Positions 41,770 through 50,094 of a stretch of 64,000 nt of DNA are shown here, in pieces. The notes beneath the pieces were generated by a model. That model did not search any database, was not told where the DNA came from, and saw only the letters and a list, made by a program, of their open reading frames with translations. The stretch's first letter is position 1, and every line of letters begins with the position of its first letter. This DNA is from WHSW01 sp963767285 (GTDB lineage Bacteria > Actinomycetota > Thermoleophilia > Solirubrobacterales > 70-9), in the NCBI GenBank assembly GCA_963767285.1, contig CAVYDJ010000002.1:992001-1056000 (forward strand), read 5' to 3'. The position numbers and the translations under genes are program-made.

Positions 41770-42918
41770 ATGCCACGGAAGGGATCGATCGGGGTGCGCG
41801 TGGTGGCCGCCGGTGGGTTCCTCGCGGCATTGATCGCGTTGGCTTCGCTCGGAGCGCCCGGCACGTCAGCGGGGGCAACGATGAAGTGTCATGGACACGA
41901 GGTGACGATCGACTGGGAGGACCCCGGCGTCGGGAATCGCATCGTGGGCACCGAGGGGCGAGACGTTATTCACGGCGGTCCGGAGGCCGAGGAGATCGAC
42001 GCGGGAGGGGGCCACGACACGATCTGCGGCGGCGGAGGAAACGATGAGATCCATGGGGGCTTCGGCATCGACCAAATAGACGGGAGCGATGGCAACGACA
42101 CCTTCTTCCCCGGCCCCGGCGACGACATCATCGACGGTGGACGCAACTTCCCGGTGAAGAGTCAGGAGCAACCCGGCGACCTGGTCTCCTACGACAAGGC
42201 GGGGCTCGACGATCCCTGTGACTCGCAGGAGGAGATCGATGATCCCGCCGATCCCTGCCAGGACAATCTGCACGCGGACTCTCGCTCCCGACCGGTTCGG
42301 CCCGCCGGGCTCGTCGGGAGCAGGGGGCTATGACAAGTTCGAGGGTGTTGAAAGCCTGCGCGGCACCGAAGACACGTTCAGCGAGCTCTACGGTGACGCC
42401 GGGCCGAACGTCTTGATCGACGGCGAAAAGGGGAATCTCCTGGACGGCGGAGACGGCGCCGACCTGCTGTTCGGCCAGGGCGGCGCAGACTTCCTCGACG
42501 GCGGAGCGGGCAACGACTTCCTCGACGGCGGCTCCGATAACGACGGGGGCTCGGACTTCCTCGATGGCAACGAGGGGACCGATACCTGCATCAACGCGGA
42601 CCCCGAGCTCATCTCGAACTGCGAGAGCTCCGGCGCTGGCAGCTGCCCGGCGCCCCGCGGCGCCTTCGATGTCTTCGCAGCAACGCGCGATGGCTCATGC
42701 CCCGGCCCGGTCAGCTTCTCCGTCCGCACCAAGGACGGCCTTCCCGACAAGCCCGGCGACAAGGACCTGCCGCGGAGCGCTGCTCGCGCTCGAAGCGAAG
42801 GGCGCGGGCAAGCCTCGCGCCGACCACCGCAGGCCAGGGCTATCAGAGCAGCGGCCGCATAATCCTCGCGACGACGCACACGCTCGCGTTCGATGAGCGG
42901 AGAATCGAGTTGGACTGA
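41770..42918 (+). pseudogene. Secreted RTX-type calcium-binding repeat protein, broken by several frameshifts
   Basis: ATG 41770 opens a signal peptide (VVAAGGFLAALIALASLGAP) and RTX nonapeptide-like repeats (EEIDAGGGHDTICGGGGNDE, IDGSDGNDTF, GDDIIDGG). This frame ends at 42333. The next frame continues the same family from about 42280 (GYDKFEGVESLRGTEDTF, LLDGGDGADLLFGQGGADFL) to about 42765. A third and fourth frame hold RGALLALEAKGAGKP and then YQSSGRIILATTHTLAFDER to a stop at 42918. At least three frame changes mean it is non-functional as written. Intact relatives are exported Ca2+-binding proteins. Confidence 0.75.
41861..41902 (+). repeat. 42-bp direct repeat, copy A
   Basis: Covers the signal-peptide end of the RTX pseudogene (encodes TSAGATMKCHGHE). 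It matches 46872-46913 with a single mismatch. Confidence 0.85.
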
Positions 42919-42989
42919 CCGGGGCCGCCGACGTACACCAAGAAAGGGGACCTGCGCCGGGTCGACTTCGGAGGGCGCGTGGGGCTGTC

Positions 42990-43271
42990 TCCAACGACCC
43001 GAACTGTGACGACGGCTGTGGTGGCGCTACCACCCCCCTCGTCAGATTCGACGGCGCGTTCGCCGTAAAAGGGAAACAGGCGAACCTGCGCTTGAACTTC
43101 CCTACGGCGAATGTCTCTCCGAAGAAGCCGATCCTCTGGAAGACGAAGAACATCGAGAAGGCCTCGATCAAGCCGGCGAAGCCTAGCCCTGGCCGGATGA
43201 GACCGGGCGCACTCCAAAGCTCCTGGCAGCGGGGGTTCCGGGCCGGAGGACGACGCAGGGACGTCCCTTGA
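42990..43271 (+). pseudogene. Remnant of a secreted protein gene
   Basis: A frame without a start encodes SNDPNCDDGCGG, then LVRFDGAFAVKGKQANLRLN and FPTANVSPKKPILWKTKNIE, with lysine-rich beta-type sequence like the C-terminal domains of other secreted proteins here. It ends at TGA 43271. The upstream part is missing. It may be the displaced C-terminus of the RTX gene or of a related one. The rest of 42919-43497 shows nothing else convincing. Confidence 0.45.
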
Positions 43272-43445
43272 TCGTCCAGACCCGTCCAAACGGTGCGGCC
43301 CGGGGCGTCGATCCACTCGTCGACCTCTCCGCTTATCGAGCCCCATGGGCGATCCAGTCGCGGAAGTAGTCGGCAACGCCGTTTCGGCCGCGATACACCC
43401 GTGCGGGTCGATCAACCACGCGGGAGGAGCAGTGAGCCAGCTCAG

Positions 43446-43456
43446 CATCAGCCGCT
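43446..43456. repeat. Third att-like sequence
   Basis: CATCAGCCGCT again, followed by CTCTTCTTGGA, close to the CTTTTTTCTGGA region that overlaps and follows the 41685 copy. It may mark the far end of an older element inserted at the same tRNA. Confidence 0.5.
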
Positions 43457-43497
43457 CTCTTCTTGGATGGTTGTGTCGACCGGGGTAGGGTCTCGGC

Positions 43498-45093
43498 GTG
43501 GCGACGAAGGATCTCGGCACGGTCGGAAAACCGGCGGCTTCCCCTGAGGGGCCGATTCGGGCAGCTGAGGTCGTAGGCGCCCTGTCGATCGCGACCGACC
43601 TCGGCACCGGCCAGCCGCTCGAGCACGCGATGCGCACGGCGGTGCTCTCGGTCCGCCTCGGCGAGCTCGCCGGCGCGTCCCAAGAGGAGCTCGCCGACAC
43701 TTATTACGTCGCGCTGCTTCACGCCTCTGGCTGCACTTCGAACGGCCACGAGGCTGCGCAGCTGTTCGGTGACGACATCGCCCACCGGGCGGCGTTCTAC
43801 CTCGTGGATCCGACCAACCCCTCCGAGGTCATCGAGTTCTATCGCTCCAACGTCGGCCTCGGCCGACCCGAGGAGGTCCGGTCCAAGATGGTCGAGATGG
43901 CCATCGAGAGCGCCGGTCCGAGGGCGCGTGAGGCGTTCGCGCAGATGTGCGAGGTCGCGCAGCGCTTCGCCGGCTGGCTCGGGCTGCGTCCGAGCATCGA
44001 GGAGGCCCTCGAGTACGTGTTCGCGCGGTGGGACGGCCAGGGGGTCCCGAACGTGTCCGGCGAGGAGGTGCCGCTGCCGATGCGACTTCTGCACGTGGCG
44101 CGCGACATTTCGCTCTTCATGTCCGCGGAGGGCGTGGAGAAGGCCCGCGCGGTCATCAAGGAGCGGTCGGGCGGCGCGTACGAGCCGAGGCTCGCCGAGC
44201 TGGCCGTCGCGAACCTCGACGAGATGCTCGCCGAGATCGACGAGACGCGGATGTGGGAGCTCGGGCTCGACAGCGAGCCGACGCCGCTGATCTGGCTCTC
44301 GGGCGATCGCATCGACGCGGCGTTCGGGACGATCGGCGCGATGGTCGGGCTCAAGTCGCCCTGGCTGCGCGAGCACTCGACCGGTGTTGCCGAGCTGGCC
44401 GAGGCCGCGGCCTGGCGCATGGACCTGGACGAGGGCTCGGTTGCCTTCCTGCGCCGCGCCGCGCTCGCGCACGATCTCGGACGCGTCGGAGTGACGAACA
44501 CGATCTGGGAGAAGCCCGGGCCGCTTGGGTTCGGCGAATGGGAGCGCGTGCGGCTGCACGCGCACTACACCGAGCGCGCCTTTGCCCAGTCGCCCGCGCT
44601 CGCTCCGATCGGTCGCCTGGCCGGCTCGCACCACGAGCGCCTCGACGGATCGGGATATCACCGCGGCTGCCGTGGGCCGGAGCTCGATCAGTCGGCGCGG
44701 ATTCTCGCCGCCGCGGACTGCTACGTGGCGATGACTGAGGCGCGGGCATACCGCCCGGCGCTCGACGAAGCGGAGACGGAGAGCCAGCTCTTGGCGGAGG
44801 CGAAGGAGGGACGGCTCGATCCCGATGCCGTCGACGCGGTCCTCGCGTCCGCCGGCCATAAGGTCGCCAAGCGGCCGCGTGAGCTGCCCGCCGGCCTGAC
44901 TCCGCGCGAGCTCGAGGTGCTCGTCGCTCTCGTGGGTGGAGCCTCCAATCAGGTGATCGGCGAGGACCTCGGAATCTCGGCCAAGACCGTCGGCCACCAC
45001 GTCCAGCACCTCTACGACAAGGCTGGCGTTCGCAGCCGGGCGGCCGCGACGGTCTGGGCCTTCGAGCACGACCTCGTCCACACAGCCGCATAG
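43498..45093 (+). CDS. HD-GYP-type phosphohydrolase fused to a LuxR DNA-binding domain
   Basis: 531 aa from GTG 43498. Tandem HD-like regions: a degenerate first half (about 20-220) and a second half with AALAHDLGRVGVTNTIW (HD) and SHHERLDGSGYHRGCRGPEL, in which the GYP motif is GYH. The C-terminus is a LuxR/GerE HTH (LTPRELEVLVALVGGASNQV, ISAKTVGHHVQHLYDKAGVR). HD-GYP domains cut c-di-GMP; the fused HTH suggests a nucleotide-responsive regulator. It heads an apparent operon with the ABM-like and binding-protein genes. Confidence 0.85.
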   Translation: MATKDLGTVGKPAASPEGPIRAAEVVGALSIATDLGTGQPLEHAMRTAVLSVRLGELAGASQEELADTYYVALLHASGCTSNGHEAAQLFGDDIAHRAAFYLVDPTNPSEVIEFYRSNVGLGRPEEVRSKMVEMAIESAGPRAREAFAQMCEVAQRFAGWLGLRPSIEEALEYVFARWDGQGVPNVSGEEVPLPMRLLHVARDISLFMSAEGVEKARAVIKERSGGAYEPRLAELAVANLDEMLAEIDETRMWELGLDSEPTPLIWLSGDRIDAAFGTIGAMVGLKSPWLREHSTGVAELAEAAAWRMDLDEGSVAFLRRAALAHDLGRVGVTNTIWEKPGPLGFGEWERVRLHAHYTERAFAQSPALAPIGRLAGSHHERLDGSGYHRGCRGPELDQSARILAAADCYVAMTEARAYRPALDEAETESQLLAEAKEGRLDPDAVDAVLASAGHKVAKRPRELPAGLTPRELEVLVALVGGASNQVIGEDLGISAKTVGHHVQHLYDKAGVRSRAAATVWAFEHDLVHTAA

Positions 45094-45185
45094 GGCGTTC
45101 GCCCGATGTGCCCGGGGCTGCCCGGGCAGAGACTCATCCCAACATTGGCGCCGACAGCGACGCCGAGACCGCAAGGAGGATGAGG

Positions 45186-45458
45186 ATGATCCTGGCAACC
45201 ACGCAGATCGAGGACTACGACCAGTTCATCAGCGTGTTCTCGACGGCCGGCGCCGACAAGCGCCGCGAGCACGGGTCCAAGGGCGCACACGTGTTCCGCG
45301 ACCCGAATGAGGCAGATCGCGTCTGGGTGCTTTTCGACTGGCACGAGGCCGGCTGGCAGAGCTTCGTCTCCGACCCCGAGGTCCCGCCGATCATGCAGCG
45401 GGCCGGCCACAAGGGCCGTCCGCAGGTCGCCGAGTTCGGCGCCGACTGCGACGCGTAG
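45186..45458 (+). CDS. Small ABM/cyclase-like protein
   Basis: 90 aa; ATG 45186 lies six bases after AAGGAGG, which decides it over ATG 45180. Sequence (MILATTQIEDYDQFISVFST, VFRDPNEADRVWVLFDWHEA, GWQSFVSDPEVPPIMQRAGH) looks like a dimeric ferredoxin-like alpha/beta barrel (antibiotic-biosynthesis monooxygenase or related). Function unknown. It lies 10 bp before the binding-protein gene. Confidence 0.7.
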   Translation: MILATTQIEDYDQFISVFSTAGADKRREHGSKGAHVFRDPNEADRVWVLFDWHEAGWQSFVSDPEVPPIMQRAGHKGRPQVAEFGADCDA

Positions 45459-45468
45459 GAGGATCGCC

Positions 45469-46587
45469 ATGGCAATCAAGATCGGAGCCGTCTGCGACCT
45501 GACCGGGCCGATGTCCTTCATGGGCATCGCCGACGCCAACGTGGCGAGGATGGTCGTCGACGACATCAACGCCGCCGGTGGCCTGCTCGGCCAGCAAGTC
45601 GAGCTCCATGTCATCGACAGCGAGACCACCGACGAGGCTGCGGAGGCGGGCGCCAGGCAACTGGTGGCCGAGCAGGAGGTCGACGTGATCTTCGGCGGCA
45701 TCCTCAGCTCGACGCGCCAGGCCATCAAGGCCGCCGCGGTCACCGAGGGCGAGACCCTCTACATCTACCCAGAGCAGTACGAGGGGCAGGAGGCGGACCC
45801 GTTGATCTTCTGCACCGGCCCGGTGCCGGCGCAGCAGGTCGATCCCCTGATCCCGTGGCTGATGGACCAGACGGGCGCGAAGAAGTTCGCGCTCCCGTCG
45901 GCCGAGTACATCTGGCCGCACATCATGAACGCCAAGGTCCGCGCGATCGTCGAGGCCAAGGGCGGTGAGATCGTCGAGGAGGACTACTACCCGCTCGATC
46001 ACATGGACTACGGCGAGACCGTCGAGAAGATCATGTCCTCGGGCGCCGAGGTCGTCTTCAACACCATCGTGCCGCCCGGGGTGGTGCCGTTCTTCGAGCA
46101 GCTGCACGAAGCCGGCTTCACCGAGCGTGGTGGGCACCTCGTCTGCACGTACTTCGACGAGACGTGCCTCAACCTCGTGCCGGCCGAGCAGGTCGAGGGC
46201 CTGTACAGCTGCCTCGACTACTACCAGGACGCCGACGATCCGTTCAGCAAGGCACTGCTCGAGAAGTACAACGAGCTCTACACGGACGGCTCGTTGTTCA
46301 CGGGCGGCGGCGCGTGCTCGGGCATGTATCGGGGCCTGAGGTTCTGGGAGGCCGCTGTGAGGGAGGCGGACTCGCTCGATCAGGACGCCGTGATCGCGGC
46401 GCTTGACCACGCCAAGATCGCCGTGGGGCCCGGTGGCCCGGCCGAGATGGTGCCCGGCCAGCATCACGTGCGGATGAACATGTACATCGGCCAGGTGCGC
46501 AACGGCGCGATCGAGATCGTCAAGAGCCTGGGGGCCGTCGATCCGGACGAGCCGATGGTCGAGGCGCCCCGCCTCACGCAGGTCTGA
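45469..46587 (+). CDS. Amide/urea-type ABC substrate-binding protein homologue without signal peptide
   Basis: 372 aa from ATG 45469 (GGAGG upstream). It begins directly with the type I periplasmic-binding fold (MAIKIGAVCDLTGPMSFMGI) and has the FmdD/UrtA/AmiC-like blocks MVVDDINAAGGLLGQQVEL, VDVIFGGILSSTRQAIKAAA and PEQYEGQEADPLIFCTGPVP. There is no export signal and no permease or ATPase gene beside it, so it may be a cytoplasmic ligand sensor like AmiC rather than a transporter part. It is co-directional with the upstream LuxR-type gene, which could be its regulatory partner (inference). Confidence 0.8.
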   Translation: MAIKIGAVCDLTGPMSFMGIADANVARMVVDDINAAGGLLGQQVELHVIDSETTDEAAEAGARQLVAEQEVDVIFGGILSSTRQAIKAAAVTEGETLYIYPEQYEGQEADPLIFCTGPVPAQQVDPLIPWLMDQTGAKKFALPSAEYIWPHIMNAKVRAIVEAKGGEIVEEDYYPLDHMDYGETVEKIMSSGAEVVFNTIVPPGVVPFFEQLHEAGFTERGGHLVCTYFDETCLNLVPAEQVEGLYSCLDYYQDADDPFSKALLEKYNELYTDGSLFTGGGACSGMYRGLRFWEAAVREADSLDQDAVIAALDHAKIAVGPGGPAEMVPGQHHVRMNMYIGQVRNGAIEIVKSLGAVDPDEPMVEAPRLTQV

Positions 46588-46588
46588 C

Positions 46589-46812
46589 GTGACACACGTA
46601 GAGACGATCAGGGCCGGCTTCGCCGCACACAACCGCGGCGACGTCAATGCCCTGGTCGAGCTCTACGCCCCGGAGGCGGTGTTCGAGACGCTGCTCCTGG
46701 GAACCCACCACGGCAACGAGTCCATCCGGGTGATCTATGCCGAGAACCAGAAGACGATGTCCGGCTACGACGTCATCCCCGTCGAACTGATCGAGGCCAG
46801 GCAACGGGGACG
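46589..46812 (+). pseudogene. SnoaL/NTF2-like protein, truncated
   Basis: GTG 46589, one base after the preceding gene. About 73 residues (MTHVETIRAGFAAHNRGDVN, ALVELYAPEAVFETLLLGTH, then IRVIYAENQKTMSGYDVIPV) match the first half of a SnoaL-like domain, which normally has about 130. After about 46805 the reading frame passes into unrelated, repeat-bearing DNA. It appears cut by recombination. Confidence 0.6.
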
Positions 46813-47047
46813 ATCAACTACTGCGGCGGGTCTCAGCAGTGCACCGCGGGCCCGAACGGCAGCGCGGAGGCGCACGTCAGCGGGCGCAACGATGAAGTGT
46901 CATGGACACGAGGACATGCCACCACGCTAAGCCCCGGGCCGCACGCGGGGAAGCCCATGCCGACCTGCTCGGGAGGATGGGCGGGGGCAACAGGCGTGGG
47001 CGCCGGAACCGGCGCAAACGGCGCGATCCCCGCCTACGCTTTCGGGG
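46813..47047 (+). other. Recombination junction with secreted-gene fragments
   Basis: No intact gene. A short frame (NYCGGSQQCTAGPNGSAEAH) looks like a fragment of a secreted protein. Inside lies the 42-bp repeat shared with the RTX pseudogene, and the remainder is GC-rich DNA leading to the hydrolase start. Confidence 0.5.
46872..46913 (+). repeat. 42-bp direct repeat, copy B
   Basis: 41 of 42 bases identical to 41861-41902. The two copies flank the 5-kb segment holding the HD-GYP/binding-protein operon. Confidence 0.85.
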
Positions 47048-49189
47048 ATGTCCGGGGCCAGAGGGAAAGTGGGGGTGGCACTCGGCTGCCTGTCGTTGCT
47101 TTGCGCGCTCGCCGCCGCGGCGCCGGCGAGCGCCGCCATCTCCAAGGCGGAACGGTGCGACCCGATCGACCCGGCGCACTGCATGTTCCCCTTCCCTAAC
47201 GACCACTTCACGGAGGAGGTGGCCGCCCCCGCCGCCGATCGCGCCGCCGGGTACACCGGCCGGCGGATCGACTTCCACCTGCTTTCGATGCCGCGCAACC
47301 GCGCGGGGGTCTCGATCAATCCGCTCGACTACCAGCGAAACGACGGGTTCAGCCCCGGGAACGTGATCATCACCCACGTGCCGGGGCTGGACAGCCAGGC
47401 GGCGTTCGAGCGAACGGGCGCGGTCCCGATCACGGACATCGGGCGCTACGACGACCCCGATCAGCCGATCGTGGTGATCGACGCCGAGACGGGGGAACGC
47501 CATCCGATCTGGTCGGAGATCGACTCCAATCCGCTGCTCGATCCCGACGACGGCGAGCAGGACCCCGAAGACGTCAACCTCCTGGTCCGGCCCGCGGTCA
47601 ACTTCGAGGAGGGCCACCGATACATCGTCGCGTTGCGGAACCTGCGCGAGGGCGATGGCGACGTGATCGGTGCGCAGCGGACGTTCCAGAGGTATCGCGA
47701 CCGGATCGCCACCACCGATCCGGCGGTGGAGAGCCGCCGGCCCCACTTCGAGAGGATCTTCCGGACCCTCGCGGAGGCCGGGATCGGGCGCAAGAAGCTC
47801 TTTCTCGCCTGGGACTTCACGGTCGCCAGCGAGCGGAACCTCTCCGAGCGGGCGCTTTCGATCCGCGACGCCGCTTTCGCCGAGCTCGGCGACGGGGACC
47901 TCGCCGACATGCGCGTGGAGGGACGGGCGCCGACGTTCGAGGTAACCGGGACGACGAACTTCACACCGGCCGAGGACTCCCGGATAGCGCGGCGTGTCGA
48001 GGGGGCGATCACGGTCCCGTGCTTCACGGCGGCGCCGGGCTGTCTGCCGGGGTCCGCGTTCGCGTTCGCGCCGGGGTCAAACGTTCCCCTGGGGATTCCC
48101 GGCAACACGATGCGCGCGAACTTCATCTGCAACATCCCGCGTCAGGCGATCGACGGCGCCGCTCCGGTCCAGGTGAAGCCCGTGATCTACGGGCACGGCC
48201 TGCTCGGCTCGGCGAGCGAGGTGAACAGCGGACCGCAGGCGGCGATGGCGTACGAGCACGGCTACACCTACTGCGCGACCGACTGGGCCGGGTTCGCCAC
48301 GCAGGACATCGCGACCGTCGCGGCGAGCCTCCAGGACCTCTCGCATTTCCCGAAGCTCGTTGATCGGATGCAGCAGGGATTCGTCAACCACATGTTCCTC
48401 GGGCGGGCGCTGGTCCATCCGCAGGGCCTCGGCACGGATCCCGCCTTCCAGGCCGCGGGGCGCAGCGTGATCGACGGCGAGCGCCTCTACTACGACGGCA
48501 ACAGCCAGGGCGGGATCATGGGCGGCGCCCTGACCGCGCTGAGTCCCGACTTCGATCGCGCGGTCCTCGGTGTGCCGGGCATGAACTACTCGACGCTCCT
48601 GCGGCGAAGCGTCGACTTCGACGCCTACGCGAAGGGCCAGTTCGTCGACGGGGCGCAGATCCCGGTGGGGCTCTACCAGAACTACCCGAACCAGCTCGAG
48701 CGGCCGCTCATCATCTCGTTGATCCAGATGCTCTGGGACCGCGGGGAGGCGAACGGCTACGCCCATCACATGACGACCGACCCGCTCCCGAACACGCCGC
48801 CGCACGAGGTCCTTCTGCACGTCGCCTTTGGCGATCACCAGGTCGCCCCGGTGACGGCCGAGGTCCAGGCCCGCACGATCGGCGCCGTCACGAACCCGGC
48901 TCCGCTCGACCCGGGCCGCCACTCCGACGTCGAGCCCCTCTGGAGCATCCCGCGCCTCGACTTCACGACTCCCTATGCGGGCTCGGCGATCGTCTACTGG
49001 GATTCGGGCTCGCCCACGCCGCCGACCACGAACACGCCTCCGCGCGAGGGAGGGGACCCGCACGGCCACCCGCGCAACGACGTCAAGGCGCGACGGCAGA
49101 AGGCGGCGTTCCTCAGTCAGAGTGGGTCCGTCACCGAGCAGTGCGGCGGCGGACCCTGCTACGCGAACGGGTACTCGGGCGCGCCCTGA
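47048..49189 (+). CDS. Secreted alpha/beta-hydrolase-like protein
   Basis: 713 aa with a signal peptide (LGCLSLLCALAAAAPASAA). The N-terminal 350 residues resemble lipase-associated beta domains (CMFPFPNDHFTEE, YIVALRNLREGDGDVIGAQR). The C-terminal half has VIYGHGLLGSASEV and the nucleophile elbow YYDGNSQGGIMGGAL (Ser, about residue 486), plus LHVAFGDHQVAPVTAE, a likely Asp/His part of the triad. It is an extracellular esterase or lipase-like enzyme with unknown substrate. It stands alone, followed by convergent marC. Confidence 0.75.
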   Translation: MSGARGKVGVALGCLSLLCALAAAAPASAAISKAERCDPIDPAHCMFPFPNDHFTEEVAAPAADRAAGYTGRRIDFHLLSMPRNRAGVSINPLDYQRNDGFSPGNVIITHVPGLDSQAAFERTGAVPITDIGRYDDPDQPIVVIDAETGERHPIWSEIDSNPLLDPDDGEQDPEDVNLLVRPAVNFEEGHRYIVALRNLREGDGDVIGAQRTFQRYRDRIATTDPAVESRRPHFERIFRTLAEAGIGRKKLFLAWDFTVASERNLSERALSIRDAAFAELGDGDLADMRVEGRAPTFEVTGTTNFTPAEDSRIARRVEGAITVPCFTAAPGCLPGSAFAFAPGSNVPLGIPGNTMRANFICNIPRQAIDGAAPVQVKPVIYGHGLLGSASEVNSGPQAAMAYEHGYTYCATDWAGFATQDIATVAASLQDLSHFPKLVDRMQQGFVNHMFLGRALVHPQGLGTDPAFQAAGRSVIDGERLYYDGNSQGGIMGGALTALSPDFDRAVLGVPGMNYSTLLRRSVDFDAYAKGQFVDGAQIPVGLYQNYPNQLERPLIISLIQMLWDRGEANGYAHHMTTDPLPNTPPHEVLLHVAFGDHQVAPVTAEVQARTIGAVTNPAPLDPGRHSDVEPLWSIPRLDFTTPYAGSAIVYWDSGSPTPPTTNTPPREGGDPHGHPRNDVKARRQKAAFLSQSGSVTEQCGGGPCYANGYSGAP

Positions 49190-49219
49190 GCCGGCGTCGC
49201 CGCGAGGGGCCGGCCGCTG

Positions 49220-49849
49220 CTAGCTGAGCTCGAAGAACGTGTCGATCCCGTTCAGCATCAGCTGGATCCCGATCGTCGTGATCAGAAGGCCCCCGAACTT
49301 GGTCGCGATCTGCATCGCGTTCTTGGAGAGGTTGACGCGGTCGGAGATCAGCAGGTGGCAGATCGGCAGCAGGATGACGGCGACGGCAACCGCGACGAGC
49401 GCGGCCAAAGCGCCCTCGCCGTTGTCGGTGGAGGCGGCGATCGTGATCACCAGGGTGATCGCGCCGGGCCCGGCGATGAACGGGATCGCGTAGGGGACGA
49501 TCACGCTGCCCTCGAAGCTCTCCGGCTCCTCGTGCGCCTCCTTGCCGCCCTGGGCCCGGCTCGGCTCGCCGCCGAAGAGCATTTCGAACCCCATCAGCGC
49601 GACGACCAGGCCGCCCGCGATGCCGAAGGCGCCCAGGTTGATCCCGATCGCGTTGAGGATCTCCCGCCCGGCGAGGGCGGCGACCCCGAGCACGATTGCG
49701 ACCGTGATCGTGATCGTTCGGATGTACGCGCGGCGGTGCTCGGGCTCGTTTTCCGTCAGAGCCTTGAAAAAGATTCCCCGCGTGATCGGATCCGTGATCA
49801 CCAAGACCGAGATGATCGCCGAGACGTAGAAGTCGGTGTCGGCGTCCAT
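49220..49849 (-). CDS. MarC family membrane protein
   Basis: 209 aa with about six membrane helices, e.g. TITITVAIVLGVAALAGREI, GAFGIAGGLVVALMGFEMLF and ALAALVAVAVAVILLPICHL. The conserved VITDPITRGIFFKALT near the N-terminus and AIPFIAGPGAITLVITIA in the middle are the MarC (UPF0056) signature. The physiological role of the family is unsettled. An acidic, soluble loop (SRAQGGKEAHEEPESFEG) lies between helices 3 and 4. Confidence 0.93.
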   Translation of the reverse strand: MDADTDFYVSAIISVLVITDPITRGIFFKALTENEPEHRRAYIRTITITVAIVLGVAALAGREILNAIGINLGAFGIAGGLVVALMGFEMLFGGEPSRAQGGKEAHEEPESFEGSVIVPYAIPFIAGPGAITLVITIAASTDNGEGALAALVAVAVAVILLPICHLLISDRVNLSKNAMQIATKFGGLLITTIGIQLMLNGIDTFFELS

Positions 49850-49864
49850 GGTGGCGAGCCTATG

Positions 49865-50062
49865 TCACCTGCGAGCCCAGAACGGCGCCCTGCTCCAGCG
49901 CCGCTCGACGACGTGCCATCCATGCCCGAGCGGATTGAGCATGAAATCCGCCCCGTCGAGCACGCCCTCGGTGCCCGGCGGCAGGCTCTCGCCCGGGGGC
50001 GAGGCCACGGAGCCGCCGGCATCGAGCAATTCCACCTCCGCGACTGCGCAGTGCGGAGGCAT
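49865..50062 (-). CDS. Small hypothetical protein upstream of marC
   Basis: 65 aa from ATG 50062, ending 15 bp before marC. Sequence VELLDAGGSVASPPGESLPP and DGADFMLNPLGHGWHVVERR looks like a real soluble fold, and the codon pattern is consistent with coding on this strand. No family recognised and the ribosome site is weak. Confidence 0.45.
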   Translation of the reverse strand: MPPHCAVAEVELLDAGGSVASPPGESLPPGTEGVLDGADFMLNPLGHGWHVVERRWSRAPFWARR

Positions 50063-50094
50063 CTCGGCCCCAGGAGCGGATACTCACGAGGTCC

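Noticed and set aside
45469..46587. Complete urea/amide ABC transporter operon
   Set aside because: Only the binding-protein homologue is present, without signal peptide, permease or ATPase.
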